Assembly (NCBI GenBank): GCA_027625915.1
Contig: JANTQA010000057.1
Coordinates: 9,920,001-9,984,000 of the forward strand
Length of the DNA stretch: 64,000 nt
From: Anaeramoeba flamelloides
Taxonomy: Eukaryota; Metamonada; Anaeramoebidae
Reading direction: 5' to 3'
Numbering within the stretch: position 1 is the first letter of the stretch; each line of letters opens with the position of its first letter. The notes under the pieces were generated by a model, which saw only the letters and a program-made list of their open reading frames with translations, was not told where the DNA came from and did no database searches. Below are positions 47,694 to 59,219 of this stretch, piece by piece. Both the position numbers and the translations under genes were made by a program.

Positions 47694-48907
47694 ATGGGTA
47701 ACAATTTCACAAGCCAAACAACAAAAACCTTTCAGCCAAAATCAAAAACATCAAAAGGGATCATAAAAAAGGAAGGTAAGAATCCTGGAAAGATGGATCA
47801 TTTTACATCTGAAGCAAATTCAATTATAAATGTACGCACTTTTGGTGGCTTATCCATTTTTGTGAACCAAGTCCTAAATAGATCGTTTAATATTACACAC
47901 CAACTAAAAATGGGATCAACTATCGAGCCACCCAATTATACGCTTTCAACTTCCTACTCTTCTGGAAATGTAAGATTTTGTATTTTTTCATTTCTTTCAA
48001 TTTTTAATAGACTGTTTAATAATAAGACAAAAAAGATACTCTGAACGAATTAACTTTTTCAACATCCAAAAAAAAAAAAACGACACTACAACGATAAAAG
48101 AAGAAAAAAAAAAATGAATAAGAAAAAGAACAAGAAAAAAAAGAAAAACTCAAAAAAAGATTTTTCCCAATTAATATTTACTTTTAAAACTTTCTTCCTT
48201 AAAATCATTTCATCTTTTTCTAACAATATATAAAGTATCTTCTTCAAGGAAACATTGATCAAATGGGAACTGTTAGGGGAGCATATTTTCACAAGTTATT
48301 ACCACGCTTATTAATGAATACAAATTTTCGCATCTCCAAAGTGAATAGTTATGATACAAATTTTGTTTCAAGTTCTTTTGAATATTTTGGACAAAACTCA
48401 ACAACAGAGGTTGAATTGTCAACTGATCACCATTTTGTGCTCTCACACTTGAGAACTGTTTTGCCCGGATACTCTTGTGGAGTTGAAGTCAAAAAAAAAA
48501 TCGGAGATCAGAATACGCAGAGCAATGCGATCGTTGCTCTTCCACGATCACTTAAAGTCGTTGGGAAAATCAAAAAAAATCGTGACGTGCTATCTGTGAT
48601 CCTATCAAAGGGACCAAACTTTTTTTGTACCCAATATGTCAAGAAAGTTACGCCTCGTATTGGGCTTGCTTCGGAGTTCCTGTACAGCTCCAACGGTCAA
48701 AAGAATCATGAACTTTTGTCTTCGTTTGCTGTTAAATATGCAATGAGAAATTCAAAGTTTCAAACAAGATTGACCTCAAACGGTGAAATTTATTCTTTAT
48801 TAAATTTAAAAAATTCTTCCAACACCTACCAATTCTCAACAAGAATAAACTACCCAAAGGATTTGTATTCCATTGGCTTTGGGATGAGAATTAATGCAAA
48901 TTTATAA
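47694..48907 (+). CDS. Tom40-like mitochondrial import channel
   Basis: Exons 47694-47969 and 48236-48907 give 315 residues. The N terminus (about 1-35) is polar and basic. From about 40 on, alternating beta-strand sequence typical of the eukaryotic porin fold follows. The segment VRTFGGLSIFVNQVLNRSFNITHQL, then PPNYTLSTSYSSGN, then (after the splice) YLLQGNIDQMGTVRGAYFHK parallels the Tom40 pattern of 'G-x-x-x-x-V-N', 'N-Y-x-F-x-x-x-Y' and a 'L-x-G-x-x-D' turn. It ends SIGFGMRINANL, like the terminal beta-signal strand of outer-membrane barrels. Tom40 forms the protein-conducting pore of the TOM complex in the outer membrane of mitochondria or hydrogenosomes. VDAC is the alternative family, but the N-terminal pattern favours Tom40. 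Stop TAA; TG-rich DNA lies downstream. Confidence 0.78.
47970..48235 (+). other. Intron of the Tom40-like gene
   Basis: 266 nt, donor GTAAGAT, acceptor ATATAAAG, phase 0. A nearer AG (after 'cttcttcaa') would put the downstream strand out of frame, so I chose the AG at 48235. The resulting junction, SSGN|YLLQGNIDQ, fits the family. Confidence 0.8.
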
Positions 48908-49130
48908 TTGCCAATTTTTCGATTTATTCGATATTAGAATAAGTAAATTCTTTATTATTACAGCCATTTTAAAAAAGTGAGTACCTAAAAAGTTTTGCTG
49001 TTATTCACAACCGTTAGAAAAGTGAATCAGATAATTTGTGCAATACTTCAAGCTTTTAGCATTCAGTTTTTTAAAACAGCAATATCATTAAATGAAAACT
49101 ATCAAATAATTTGGAGAATATAGATTAGTA

Positions 49131-49205
49131 TGTGTGTGTGTATGTATGCTTTGTATGTGTGTATGCATGAGTGTACATTTTGTAGGTAAGCATGTATATG
49201 TATAT
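49131..49205 (+). promoter_or_regulatory. TG-rich 3' flank of the Tom40-like gene
   Basis: 'atgtgtgtgtgtatgtatg' followed by further TG/CATG words, about 225 bp after the stop. It could be a GU-rich polyadenylation or termination element, or a decayed (TG)n microsatellite. Unusual against the A/T-only background. Confidence 0.35.
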
Positions 49206-49915
49206 GATCTCTTTTATTTGTTTTCTTTTAGGAAATAATAAAAAAAATTGGTTTTTTTTTATTCTTTTTTTTTGATTTGTTGAATCTTGAAAATTGAACT
49301 TATTTTATTTTTCTTACTCTTTTTGGGTTTAATTTAAAATCCTGTTCAGAGGTTATATTTAAATTTTTAATACTTTAGAGTTTATTAAAAATCATTAAAA
49401 ATATTTATTTTTATGTTTTGTTAAAGGTAAATTGTCTCGATTTTTAGAATGAAAATAATAAGAAAAAAAAAAAAAAAAGAATAATTATATTTTATTACAT
49501 TTTTTTAAGACAACTATTAATATTTATGAAAATTATTGAAACTTTTCATCTAATTAATTGTTTCTGAGGGGGGGCTTATTATTGTGAATTTTTTTGACTC
49601 TTTTATCTTTGTAATTGTTTTTATATATCGTAGTTGTTGGAAATTAAAAAATATTATTAATATAAAATAAATTTAAAATATGTTTTTAATTATATAAAAG
49701 TTAGGTCATAGGATTATTTGAGTTGGTATTAAGGGTAATTACATAAAAAAATTTAGTTTTTTTTATTATGTTTCAATGTTTTAATCTCAAAAAATACTTG
49801 TAAGTTCTTCATTTAAATCATTATCAATAAAAAACTCGAATTAAATATTTAAATGGGGTATAATGTCTATGCATGTGAGTAAATACGAAAACCATAACTA
49901 TGGAAAAAAAATATA

Positions 49916-50521
49916 AACTCTTTTTCAAATATTGTAACTCACCTGAAATAATAAATTGATAAAAAAATATATATTTTCGTATTCAAGAACAATTAATAAC
50001 TAAATCGAATTTGTAATTCACTTTTAAGTAATTCTAAATATATAAAAGCCAGATCTATAAAAATTAAAAAAAAATAAAACCAAAAACTAAAAAAAATGTG
50101 AGTCACTTTTTTTGAAATGAGTATTACGGATTTTTTATTTCTGAACTTTCACTGAAAAAAAGTTGAATAACAAGATTTTTTATGAATAATTAAATCCATT
50201 TTCAAAGACATTACATAGTATCAATTTTCTTAGTGATTATTTGTCTTTTCGAAGATCTCTTTTTTTTTTTCCACAGGATCTTTTAAAGAAAAAATAAAGA
50301 AAAAAAGAAAAAGGAAAAAAAAAGTAAAAGGAATACATAAACATAAGAAAAACAAAAGAAAAACAAAAAATTGAAAAAGCAAAACAAAAATTTGCAAAAT
50401 TAGAAAAAATGATTCTGATCCAAAAATTTGAAAATATTTTTTTGATAAGAATACTGGAATAAACCCTCAAAACATCTTCCATAAACATTATATAGTGAGT
50501 TGAAATTTTTGAAAAATAGTT
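49916..50521 (+). mobile_element. Family F element, copy 2
   Basis: 606 bp, TA-flanked. The left end 'aactctttttcaaatattg' and the right end (inverse of 'aactatttttcaaaaattt') form a terminal inverted repeat of about 28 bp. It lacks the long A run of copy 1. The minus open frame 50237-50488 is Phe/Tyr-rich and not convincing as protein. Confidence 0.75.
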
Positions 50522-51046
50522 TAGATAAGACCAAAAATACTGATATCTGTATATATATTATGAGATTTTGGGCAAAAATTTCTTTTGCCTCAAATTATAA
50601 TTAAATTGTTATGATTATTATTATTATTTTAAAAATTAATGAATTTACAACACTGTTTACAAAATAAATTATGTATAAATTGATTATAAATATTTTATAT
50701 TTATTTGAATCCTTTCTAAAAGCAAAATAAATAATATGAAAATATTGTAAAAAAAAGCAAAATAATTTCAAAAAGTTCATAAAACTTTTATTTATTCCGT
50801 TATTTATAAATAATTCTTTTTTATTTTTTTTTTTTTTCGATCAAAATGAGAAAGTCCCTGTTTCTCATTTAGAAATTAGTAGTTTGTTCATTGTAATAAT
50901 GTTTCATAAAAGTAAATTAAATTCAATTTTTTGTCATTTCACTTTGATAAATAATAGAAAAAAATACAATATTTATCAAACCAAAACTGTCAAAAATACA
51001 AACTTCAAAGAGAGAAAAGGTGTTTCATTTTAAGGGGGCATGAATA

Positions 51047-51241
51047 CAGTCAGACACTTTTAAGGCACAAACTTTCTACGAAATTTAAGGCACAATAAAA
51101 ATCTCAAATTAAGGCACAAAATTTATAATTTTTTTTTTCACAATTTATTTTACTAGAATTTAAATTTTGTGCCTTAATTTGAGAAATTTTTTGTTCCTTA
51201 AATTTCGCTGTAAGTTTATACCTTAAAAGTGGAACTGATTG
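51047..51241. mobile_element. Family I MITE, copy 1
   Basis: 195-bp palindrome between TA dinucleotides, starting 'cagtcagacacttttaagg' with the inverse at the other end. The arms of about 85 bp repeat 'ttaaggcaca' three times at intervals, so each arm is itself internally repetitive. Confidence 0.8.
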
Positions 51242-51610
51242 TATGTGTATTCTTTGTATATGATGTTGAAGTTAAAGTTTTTGATTTTTTTGGGAATTTT
51301 TTCCATTTTCTAAAATCTCCACGTTTTTTCTTATTTTTTACAGTCCCATTTAAAGTGGCTTACATGATTAATTTTCCTTCAAAACATGGTTATTTTTTCA
51401 GTTATAAGTTTCCCTTCATCTAAGGGTGTGTTTATTCAAACATTTTGAGACTTTTTTCGTATGAATATGGTTTTTGATCATTTTTCCTTTAGATAGGGCT
51501 GTTTTTAGTAAAAACTTTATAGAAATTGGCCGATTTTGAGAATTTTTTTCAAGACTTTCCAGTTTTTTTTGCCTTTTGATAAATAATTTTAACTTCGTTA
51601 GATTATGATA

Positions 51611-51808
51611 CAGTCAGTTTCACTTTTAAGACACAAACTTTCTACGAAATTTAAGGCACAAAAAAAAATCTCAAATTAAGGAACAAAATTCAAATTCTAG
51701 TAAAATAATTTGTGAAAATTAATATTCCAAAAAATTGTGCTTTAATTTCAGATTTTTTTGTGCCTTAAATTTTGTTGAAAGTTTGTGCCTTAAAAGTGAA
51801 ACTGACTG
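51611..51808. mobile_element. Family I MITE, copy 2
   Basis: 198-bp palindrome, TA|CAGTCAGTTTCAC...GTGAAACTGACTG|TA, the best-preserved copy. The ends are perfectly inverted for at least 18 bp, so it is probably the youngest insertion of the family here. Confidence 0.85.
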
Positions 51809-52220
51809 TATTGATATTATGAATTTTTTTTTGATCACTTCCCAAACCATGTTTTCTCAATTAATGTAATCCATTTCAGCAGATTTTCAGGTATGGTGGG
51901 GGTAGTACAATTTTGTGGGTATCAATTTTTAAATGAAATTATCCTTTCTTTTTTGGGATTGTGTGTTATATGGGTTCAGAAATAAAACTGATTCATTGAT
52001 TCTTAAGGTATTAAAATATCAATAAAAAATTTTTTTACATTGTCATTTCATTTTTGATTAACTGAAAATCCTTTCTTACTTTTTATTTATTTTCTACATA
52101 AATTATTTTATTGGACTAATTTAAATTGTATATATGCTAATATTTACCAAAATACTATTTTTAAATTTTATTTTATCTCTTTTAGAATCTTTATTTGGTG
52201 AATAAATATAAAAAGAAGTA

Positions 52221-53247
52221 AACTCAATTCCAAAAATTGGGGCACAACTTCAGAATTAATTTAATTCCAAGAAAAGTGATATTTGACTCTTAAATAGAAA
52301 CATTAGATATTAACAATCAATGTAAATAATTTTAAAGTTAATTATTTATCATTTTTTTTCATTATTTTTTGATTTTTGATTTTCAATAATTTTTTGATTT
52401 TTTTGGATTCTTTTTTTTTCAAAACTTTTCGAAAATCTCAAAATCGTTTTATAATGAAATTTAAAAGTTTTCATTCTGATCACAAAAAAAAATTTTTTTT
52501 TTCTCTCAAAAAGAAAAAAGATTCTTTTTTTACGAGAAAAAAAAATTTTGAAAAAAAAATCATGATATGGTGTGCTAGGGCACATGGCCTACAAACAGAC
52601 CTTATTATCATTAATGAAAGTGTGGATACTGAATGTATTATTAATGATATTATCAAAAAAATCAAATCTAATTCAACTCGCTAATTCAGAATATGGTGAG
52701 TTAAAATGGATTTTCCAAAAGGATGGGGCTTGTCCACATATTTAAAAAAAAAACTCAAACTTGCTTAAATCGGGTATGTAATGTTCTGGACCCTTGACCC
52801 CCAATTCCACAAATTTAAATCCAATTGGGATTTTATGGATACTAAACTGAAAAATTGTAATCAAAAAACGAAGAAGAATTTTTAAAATTTTCACTAATGT
52901 ATGGAATACTTTGAGTTGGGAAACTTAAGAAAATTAGTAAACTATATATTTAAAAGGAAAGATTTTGTTATCAAAAACAAGCTGAATCTATTAATAGTTT
53001 TTATTAATTTTTGTTTTAATAAAAATGGATTTTTTGGTAACCGTGTTCTAAAAATAGGGGCACACTTTTTTTTATTTTTTCTTTTTTATTTTTCGAATTG
53101 AATTTTAAATTTACTATAAAATATATAAATAGTATTAATTAAATATTTTCGGGTCTTTTATTATTTTAATGTTTAAGTATCATGTATTTTGGAGTATATT
53201 TTTATTAATGTAATTTTTTTTTGTGTCCCATTTTTTGGAATTGAGTT
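52221..53247 (+). mobile_element. Tc1/mariner-type fossil, internally deleted
   Basis: 1,027 bp flanked by TA. Terminal inverted repeats of about 27 bp: 'aactcaattccaaaaattgg' and its inverse. Transposase remains on the plus strand: KIMIWCARAHGLQTDLIIIN near 52555-52615 (the VMVWG.IS block), FQKDGACPH near 52710 (second catalytic Asp region, Q-D-G) and a degraded NLNPIGILWIL near 52805-52840 where NPIE would stand. The DNA-binding N terminus is not recognisable. Several stops and frameshifts are present. Termini match family A. Confidence 0.8.
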
Positions 53248-53403
53248 TACTTATCTCTGAAGAAATACAAGGATTTATTTCTAAATGCTGTGAAATAGTA
53301 ACACACTGAAAAAAAAATTATATTTTAATTTTTCAGAATTTTACAAATATAATAAGTATATAAGACAAAATGATTAATTTCATGAAAGTTTTTAATTTTA
53401 ATA

Positions 53404-53603
53404 CACTCCACATCACTTTTAAGACACAAAACCCAAAATTAAATCCAAAGTACAAAAAAAAATTCTAGTAAGTATAGTTTTTTTTTGGATTTTTCTCTTT
53501 GCTACAATTGATTTTCCTAAAATACAAATTTTTGAAATTTAATTTGGAATTTTTTTTACCTATATTTCACTATATTTTTGTGTCTTAGAAGTGGTTCTGA
53601 TTG
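53404..53603. mobile_element. Family I MITE, copy 3, diverged
   Basis: 200 bp, TA-flanked, 'cacatcacttttaagacaca' near the left end and 'tgtcttagaagtgg' near the right. The spacing matches copies 1 and 2, but the arms are clearly more diverged. Confidence 0.65.
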
Positions 53604-56433
53604 TATGAATTTGACTAACAATTAATGTTATGTAAATTTTTTTGTATCTACAATAGATTCTCTTCATTTCAATTTCATCATTATAGTTCAAGTGGGATGG
53701 ATTAAAAATCCAATGCTTTATTTTTTATTGTAAGAGTTACAAAAATAGTAAAAAGTCTATTTTTACAATAATTCGTTTCACATTAAGTACAGATTTTAGA
53801 AAGAACTCTTAGTATCAAATCAGAATTATTTTAGGAGTACTTGGGAAAAAATCATCTAATTCTGAAAAGAATTGTGGAAATAGTACCCTTTTCAATTTTT
53901 AATTGTAAACCTCACTGAATAATTTATTTTTGAAAAAATAGATTTAAATATCAAGATTTAGAATTAAATTCCCAAATTAATTTGTATAAAATCCAAATTA
54001 TTGAAACTAGAAAATTTTCTTTTCTCAAATAAAATTTAGATTTTTTGATGATAATTTGTATTCCCTGGATACTAGTAATAAATTCGTGATAATCTGAAAA
54101 AAAACATGATTAGTCTTCCTTTTTGGCGAAAATCATAAAATCACGATTAATCTAAATTATCACTATAAAATAGAAAATTATTATTTTAAAATCACTTAAC
54201 AAAAAACATAAATTCTATAAAATAAAAAACTTTTACAGCCCTTGTAACTTTTACAACACTTTTCCCTTTAAAAATTTTAGAAAATATTTTAAAGCGTTGT
54301 AAAGTTTCTTCAAGGGTTTGAAATTTTTGAAAGACCTAAAATTTTTATAAATTTAATGAAAGTATGGTTTTTTTGATAGTTGAAAAATAAAATAATTTCA
54401 TTTCATTTTTTGTATTTTTTTCAATTTTGAAAATTTACATTTTATTTCATGATCAGACTAATAATAATCCTTTTTAACAAAGTACTTGAATATATATTAG
54501 AAATTTTTTTTTTAAATGGTGCTATTATCTTCAAAAGTTAAATAACCAAAAAAGAATAAAGAGTAATTTTCCTACTTATTAGTGATCGATTGGAAAAAAC
54601 CTTCAATCCCAGGTTGTATGTACGTAGCAATATAAATTTATCGGATAAGAAGAAAAATAAAACAAACATACATTATATCTTAATAATTTGGGTAATATGG
54701 ATTGGATACTGTGAAAGATTTTGAAAGGTTATCCAACTCCTTTCAGATATCATAGAACATTGAAAATTTTTTATCAGAAAAAATACATTCTTTTAAGAAC
54801 TGGTTTAAAGGTTTGTTGTTTTAGAATTTTTTTTTATTCAAATTAATTAATAACACCACTTTTTACCGAGTAACTATTTATTCGCCTTTTTTAATACGTT
54901 TATTGGTCTAATAGGATCTATCTATAGGTATTTCAATCAAATCAAAATAAAATACAATAAAAACTCTTTCATCTAATCTTTGATTTAATCAAGTATCTTT
55001 TTTGTTGTTTTTTAAAAGAATAACTTTTTTTCACATAATCTTTTTTAAGATAAAAAAATTTTTCGTTTTCAAAAGATTGTTGAATTAGCCCAAAACCCAT
55101 CAATTATTATATCTCCATTATTTTTTAATCACAATTTTGATTTTTATCACTATTTCTAGACAATTCTCATGATTTGATCAAATCTCGGGATTTTTCATAT
55201 TATTGCGATATTCTTGGTTATTACAATTTTATCCAATATCATGATTCAATAAAAATAGTCACTATTTTTGTAACTTTATCATAACTTCACAAATATATTG
55301 TCAAATCCTCTTTTAAATGACAAAAATTGACAAAATAATAAATCAATAGAACTCTCAATAACACAAATTTAAATACTGTGATTTTCCAATTAAAAAACGA
55401 AAATTTTTAGTTCACATTCCAAAATATTTTTCTCGTTTATAGAGTTGAAGTAAAACCAAAGATCTTTGCAACATCGTTTAGAAATGATATTTTTAGACAA
55501 TAAATTAAACTTCCTTAATAAACTCGAAGACAAAATTTTTACTCTACTAATTTGATTGAAGTACTAATCATTAATATTCATTTTGGAACTTGAAATAAAA
55601 ATTTTCATTTATTTATTGGAAAATATCAGTATACAAAAATAATATTTTAAGTATTCTCAATTACAAACATTCAAATTATGAGAAAAAAATGTACTGTTTT
55701 TCTTATTTTATATTTATGTATACTTTTATTTTTTCAACAGTGCGAGTCAAATTGTTTTCTTGAAGTGCAAAATCAGAATAATTCTTCATTTTTACTAAGA
55801 TTTGGTTTTAAAATTAAATATTTGTTTTTTAAGTCATTCTTCTTGAACTGATCTTGAAAAAATTGAAATAAAGAGAATCTCAGTTAGATAGTAAACCTTC
55901 TCAAAAAATTTAGTCTTGATTTGAATTCAAATTGACTTCGATATAATTCTGGTAATTTTTTCTATTGTTTCTCGTTTAATGTTCAATCTTTCAAAAAGAA
56001 TTTCCAATCTAATTTATAACAATAATTCTTAGAAATAAAAAATCAATTTAGTTTTTAAGAATTAGTATAAATGAAGGTATCACTACAAAAACAAACTTTT
56101 TTTTATCTTATTCTCTTTAAAATTTTATTAAAAAAGATTAGTGTCCCGTAGAATTTATAAACTTGATCCATTATTTGTAACAAGAATAAGTATTTTTTGG
56201 AAAAAAAATATTTTCTCTAAAAATTTTCAATTTACTTTCTCAAAAGATAAAATCTTTTTAAAATAAACAGACAATAATTTGACAAGTTATAATAACTCTT
56301 TTCTTTGAATCTTCAATTAACTTGTTTGAATAGTGCAACCTTAGAAAAAAATAATATAACGAAAATACAAAATTAAAGTAAATTTACATGCGCACAAAAA
56401 TAGCTTTTCGTTAAAGTTTAAAATGGTGAAAAG

Positions 56434-56538
56434 GTAATGACAAGAATAATGTTAAAGATTAAAAAGCCAACAAAGTTTTTTGAAAAAATGGCCTTCGAAA
56501 TAATAAATCATTTTTTTTTTTTTATTAACTTTAATCAG
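56434..56538 (+). other. Probable 5' UTR intron of the membrane-protein gene
   Basis: Donor GTAATGA after 'aaaag', then a T13 pyrimidine tract and acceptor TAATCAG, three bases before the chosen ATG. The length (105 nt) is close to the other introns. Without splicing, a short upstream frame starting at ATG 56423 would precede the gene. Inference from splice signals only. Confidence 0.5.
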
Positions 56539-56541
56539 TTT

Positions 56542-57792
56542 ATGTCAAAAAACGAGAATTACCAAACATTAACTGAAGAGTCTGAATCAAGTTCTTCACA
56601 AGAAAAGCCCAACAATTATCCTTATAACGAAGAGACCCAGCCCAATTCCAATTTACCATTATACCCAACAATCCAACAACAAAATTTTGATCAAGGAAAC
56701 TTTAACAACAATAATAATGACAATACGAACATGAACATGAACACCAACATGAACATGAACACGAATACAAACCTGAACATGAACATGGGTGTGAACAATA
56801 TGAACAACGACGGGAATAGTGAAGACTCGAGCGAAAATTCCGATTCGAGTGAATATTCTGGAGATTTCCCAAAGAAATCCAAGGAAGGGATTTCGAATGA
56901 CAATGAAAACAATTTGGTTCCGGCAGGCAACGACTATATTCCTGAAGACGAGAACGAATACCACGGGTGGCTCGAGGAAAGGACATATTATTTTGAATAC
57001 AAAAAATGGATTCGGCAAGCAAAGGAAATCTATAAGGGCGAATGGAAAATGCTAACAAAGCAATTCTTGGTTGTGTTTCTGATCACCTTTTTGCTTTCGC
57101 TCATGTTTTCATTGATTGCCAATGGGCTACGAGAGGATGGCGAGGAAGAATATTTAGATTCAAACGGCGACAAAAAGACAAGGGAAGTGAAGGAATGGAC
57201 TGCCGGGGCGGTGATCGTAGTGATCATCTGGGTGGTGATAAGCGTTTTTGTCTCGGCCTACTTCTCCATCTCCTTCCTCAAAATTGCTTTCAAATTGGTC
57301 AGGAATTCGAAAAAATCAGACAACGAGGAAAAGGAGAGTCTGGTATTCAAAGACCTCTTTACAACATTTGAGCATGGCAAGCAACCCTTCTTGGGCGTTC
57401 TTGCGATATCATTTATCATTTGGATACTCAATACAGTCTTAAACGCAACAGGGATGTGGTTCTTTGAGGTGGTTGCTCTCTATTTTACCATCGTTCTCTT
57501 CTGGTCACTTCCCTATTTCTTGGTCCACTACGAAAAGTCTGGCATAAAGGCAGCCCTCAAATATTCAAGAATCATGGTCCACAAACGCGCTTTTGGAACC
57601 GCGTGGTTCATGATCGTGTGTGCCTTCTTTGTCTTCCTTGGCGCTCTCTGCTTAGGAATCGGCCTGCTCTTCGCAATCCCTTTCGTCACAGTCCTTTATG
57701 CTTTGGCATACACAGAAATATTTGGTTTGCATAACGTCAAAATTACTCAAGATTTAGTCATTGTAGATAGACTCCAACACAGGAATGATTAA
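56542..57792 (+). CDS. Polytopic membrane protein of unknown function
   Basis: 416 residues from ATG 56542 (MSKNENYQTL). An in-frame upstream ATG at 56437 would add 35 residues translated from what looks like an intron with its pyrimidine tract, so I prefer 56542. Residues 1-155 are disordered, acidic and Ser-rich, with an Asn/Met repeat (MNMNTNMNMNTN). Then follow about six hydrophobic segments: roughly 170-193, 219-250, 285-303, 306-330 and a long 352-392 pair (FMIVCAFFVFLGALCLGIGL). The segment before the last pair, SLPYFLVHYEKSGIKAALKYSRIMV, resembles the repeat seen in bacterial DUF975/YciC-like and GPDPase-membrane-domain proteins. That similarity is an impression, not a search. The second half is notably GC-richer than the surroundings, with C-rich codon use, suggesting high expression or selection. 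Stop TAA. Confidence 0.8.
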   Translation: MSKNENYQTLTEESESSSSQEKPNNYPYNEETQPNSNLPLYPTIQQQNFDQGNFNNNNNDNTNMNMNTNMNMNTNTNLNMNMGVNNMNNDGNSEDSSENSDSSEYSGDFPKKSKEGISNDNENNLVPAGNDYIPEDENEYHGWLEERTYYFEYKKWIRQAKEIYKGEWKMLTKQFLVVFLITFLLSLMFSLIANGLREDGEEEYLDSNGDKKTREVKEWTAGAVIVVIIWVVISVFVSAYFSISFLKIAFKLVRNSKKSDNEEKESLVFKDLFTTFEHGKQPFLGVLAISFIIWILNTVLNATGMWFFEVVALYFTIVLFWSLPYFLVHYEKSGIKAALKYSRIMVHKRAFGTAWFMIVCAFFVFLGALCLGIGLLFAIPFVTVLYALAYTEIFGLHNVKITQDLVIVDRLQHRND

Positions 57793-59219
57793 ATATTACT
57801 TTTTTTTTTTTTTACTTTTTGATATTGGTGTGCTTTTTGTTTTTTTTTTTGTTTTTTTATTCAGAACTTTATTAAATATTTCATTCTTTTTTAAAAATTA
57901 CTCTTCTTTCTTTTGAAATCGGTTAATTCGTAACACTGATTATTTTTTTTTGCTTTGGTTCTTCTCCAATTGACAAATACAGCGAGGTTGAAAATTTTAC
58001 GAATTATTAATTTGTTGAAAACATGAATTTTTTATGTTTTAAGGGAAGACAGTAGAAGTTAATTGACCATATAATTGATTTTTTCCAAAAAGAAAAAACT
58101 TCAAATCTCTTCTTTTTTTGTTTGTTACCTTTATTACAACCATTCCATTTGAAAAGTGAATCTGTCAATCATAGGAATGGGTTGTTTTGTCTCTATGGAA
58201 TACAAAAAAAAAAAATCTTCAATTACGCACTTTTAGAGAATAAATTTTCTAGTTTGACAGAGGTTATGTATCAAAAAATTTTATTATATGACAATCGGAG
58301 ATAAAAATTTTGATGGTAATGAAACAAATTAAAGAATTTAAGGTCAGAGGTACATTTTACCACATTTTAAGTGTCTCAGTCACTACAAGGAAAAAATAAA
58401 TTCTGAAAATTAAAGTTAGCCAAAACTATATATTGGATTTCAGTTATACTTCTTTTGTAAATTATTTTTTCAAAGTTATCATAATTTTATGTAATAAAAA
58501 AAGGATAGCTTTTAATCCCATGAAAATCTGAATACCCCCCTTTTCAAAAATACCGACTTTTGAAAAAAGCACCTATTTTCAGGGTATTTTTTTATTGGAA
58601 AAAGTTGAAATGAATTAATTTTTGATTGAACATTAAGATTGAAAAACGAATATATGTTAAAGTAATTTGCAGAAAACAACAGGGAACGTATATAAAAACT
58701 CAAACTTGGAAAAAAATAAAATGATAAAAAATATTCCAAAAACAGATAAAAAATCAGATTTTCAATTTAATTGAGCAATTTCTTTTGATTGAAATATTTT
58801 GTGCTATTTTAAAATTGAAAAATATGTTTCCTTTTATACTATTAAAAAAATACTTGAAAAATATCTCTCTACTAAGTCAATTAAAAAATTCAAAAATTTT
58901 ACAATTAAAAATAAAAAAAATATTACTGAAAAATTTCATTTTTTTTTCAATTCCTATTAATATCTATTAAAGTTGTAAACCTCATTGAAAATTGTTATGT
59001 ATATTAATGTTTATTATATAAGTGTATTTTAAAAATACAAAAATTAGAGATTTTTTTTTGTAAAAATTTTCCTTGTAGTGGTTTGTTTGAAATTGAATCA
59101 TTCAAATCATTTTTTATTTAAATAAATATTTTAATATTTAGGGGAGTGTCAAACATTTTTGTTTAATAAAAATACATCCCAATTCCAATATGGGAATCAA
59201 AAAATGAAAAAAAGATATA

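Larger units (their letters stand above)
48908..56541. other. 7.6-kb intergenic region with element cluster
   Basis: No further gene recognised. From 49916 to 53603 there is a dense cluster: family F copy 2, three family I MITEs and a Tc1-type fossil. From 53604 to 56433 I see only AT-rich spacer with no clear repeat. The small open frames at 51229-51423 and 52901-53101 overlap repeats or spacer and have no motif. Confidence 0.55.

Noticed and set aside
56659-57371. Several 60-120 codon frames on both strands
   Set aside because: They are shadows of the membrane-protein gene, produced by its higher G+C and Asn/Met repeat.
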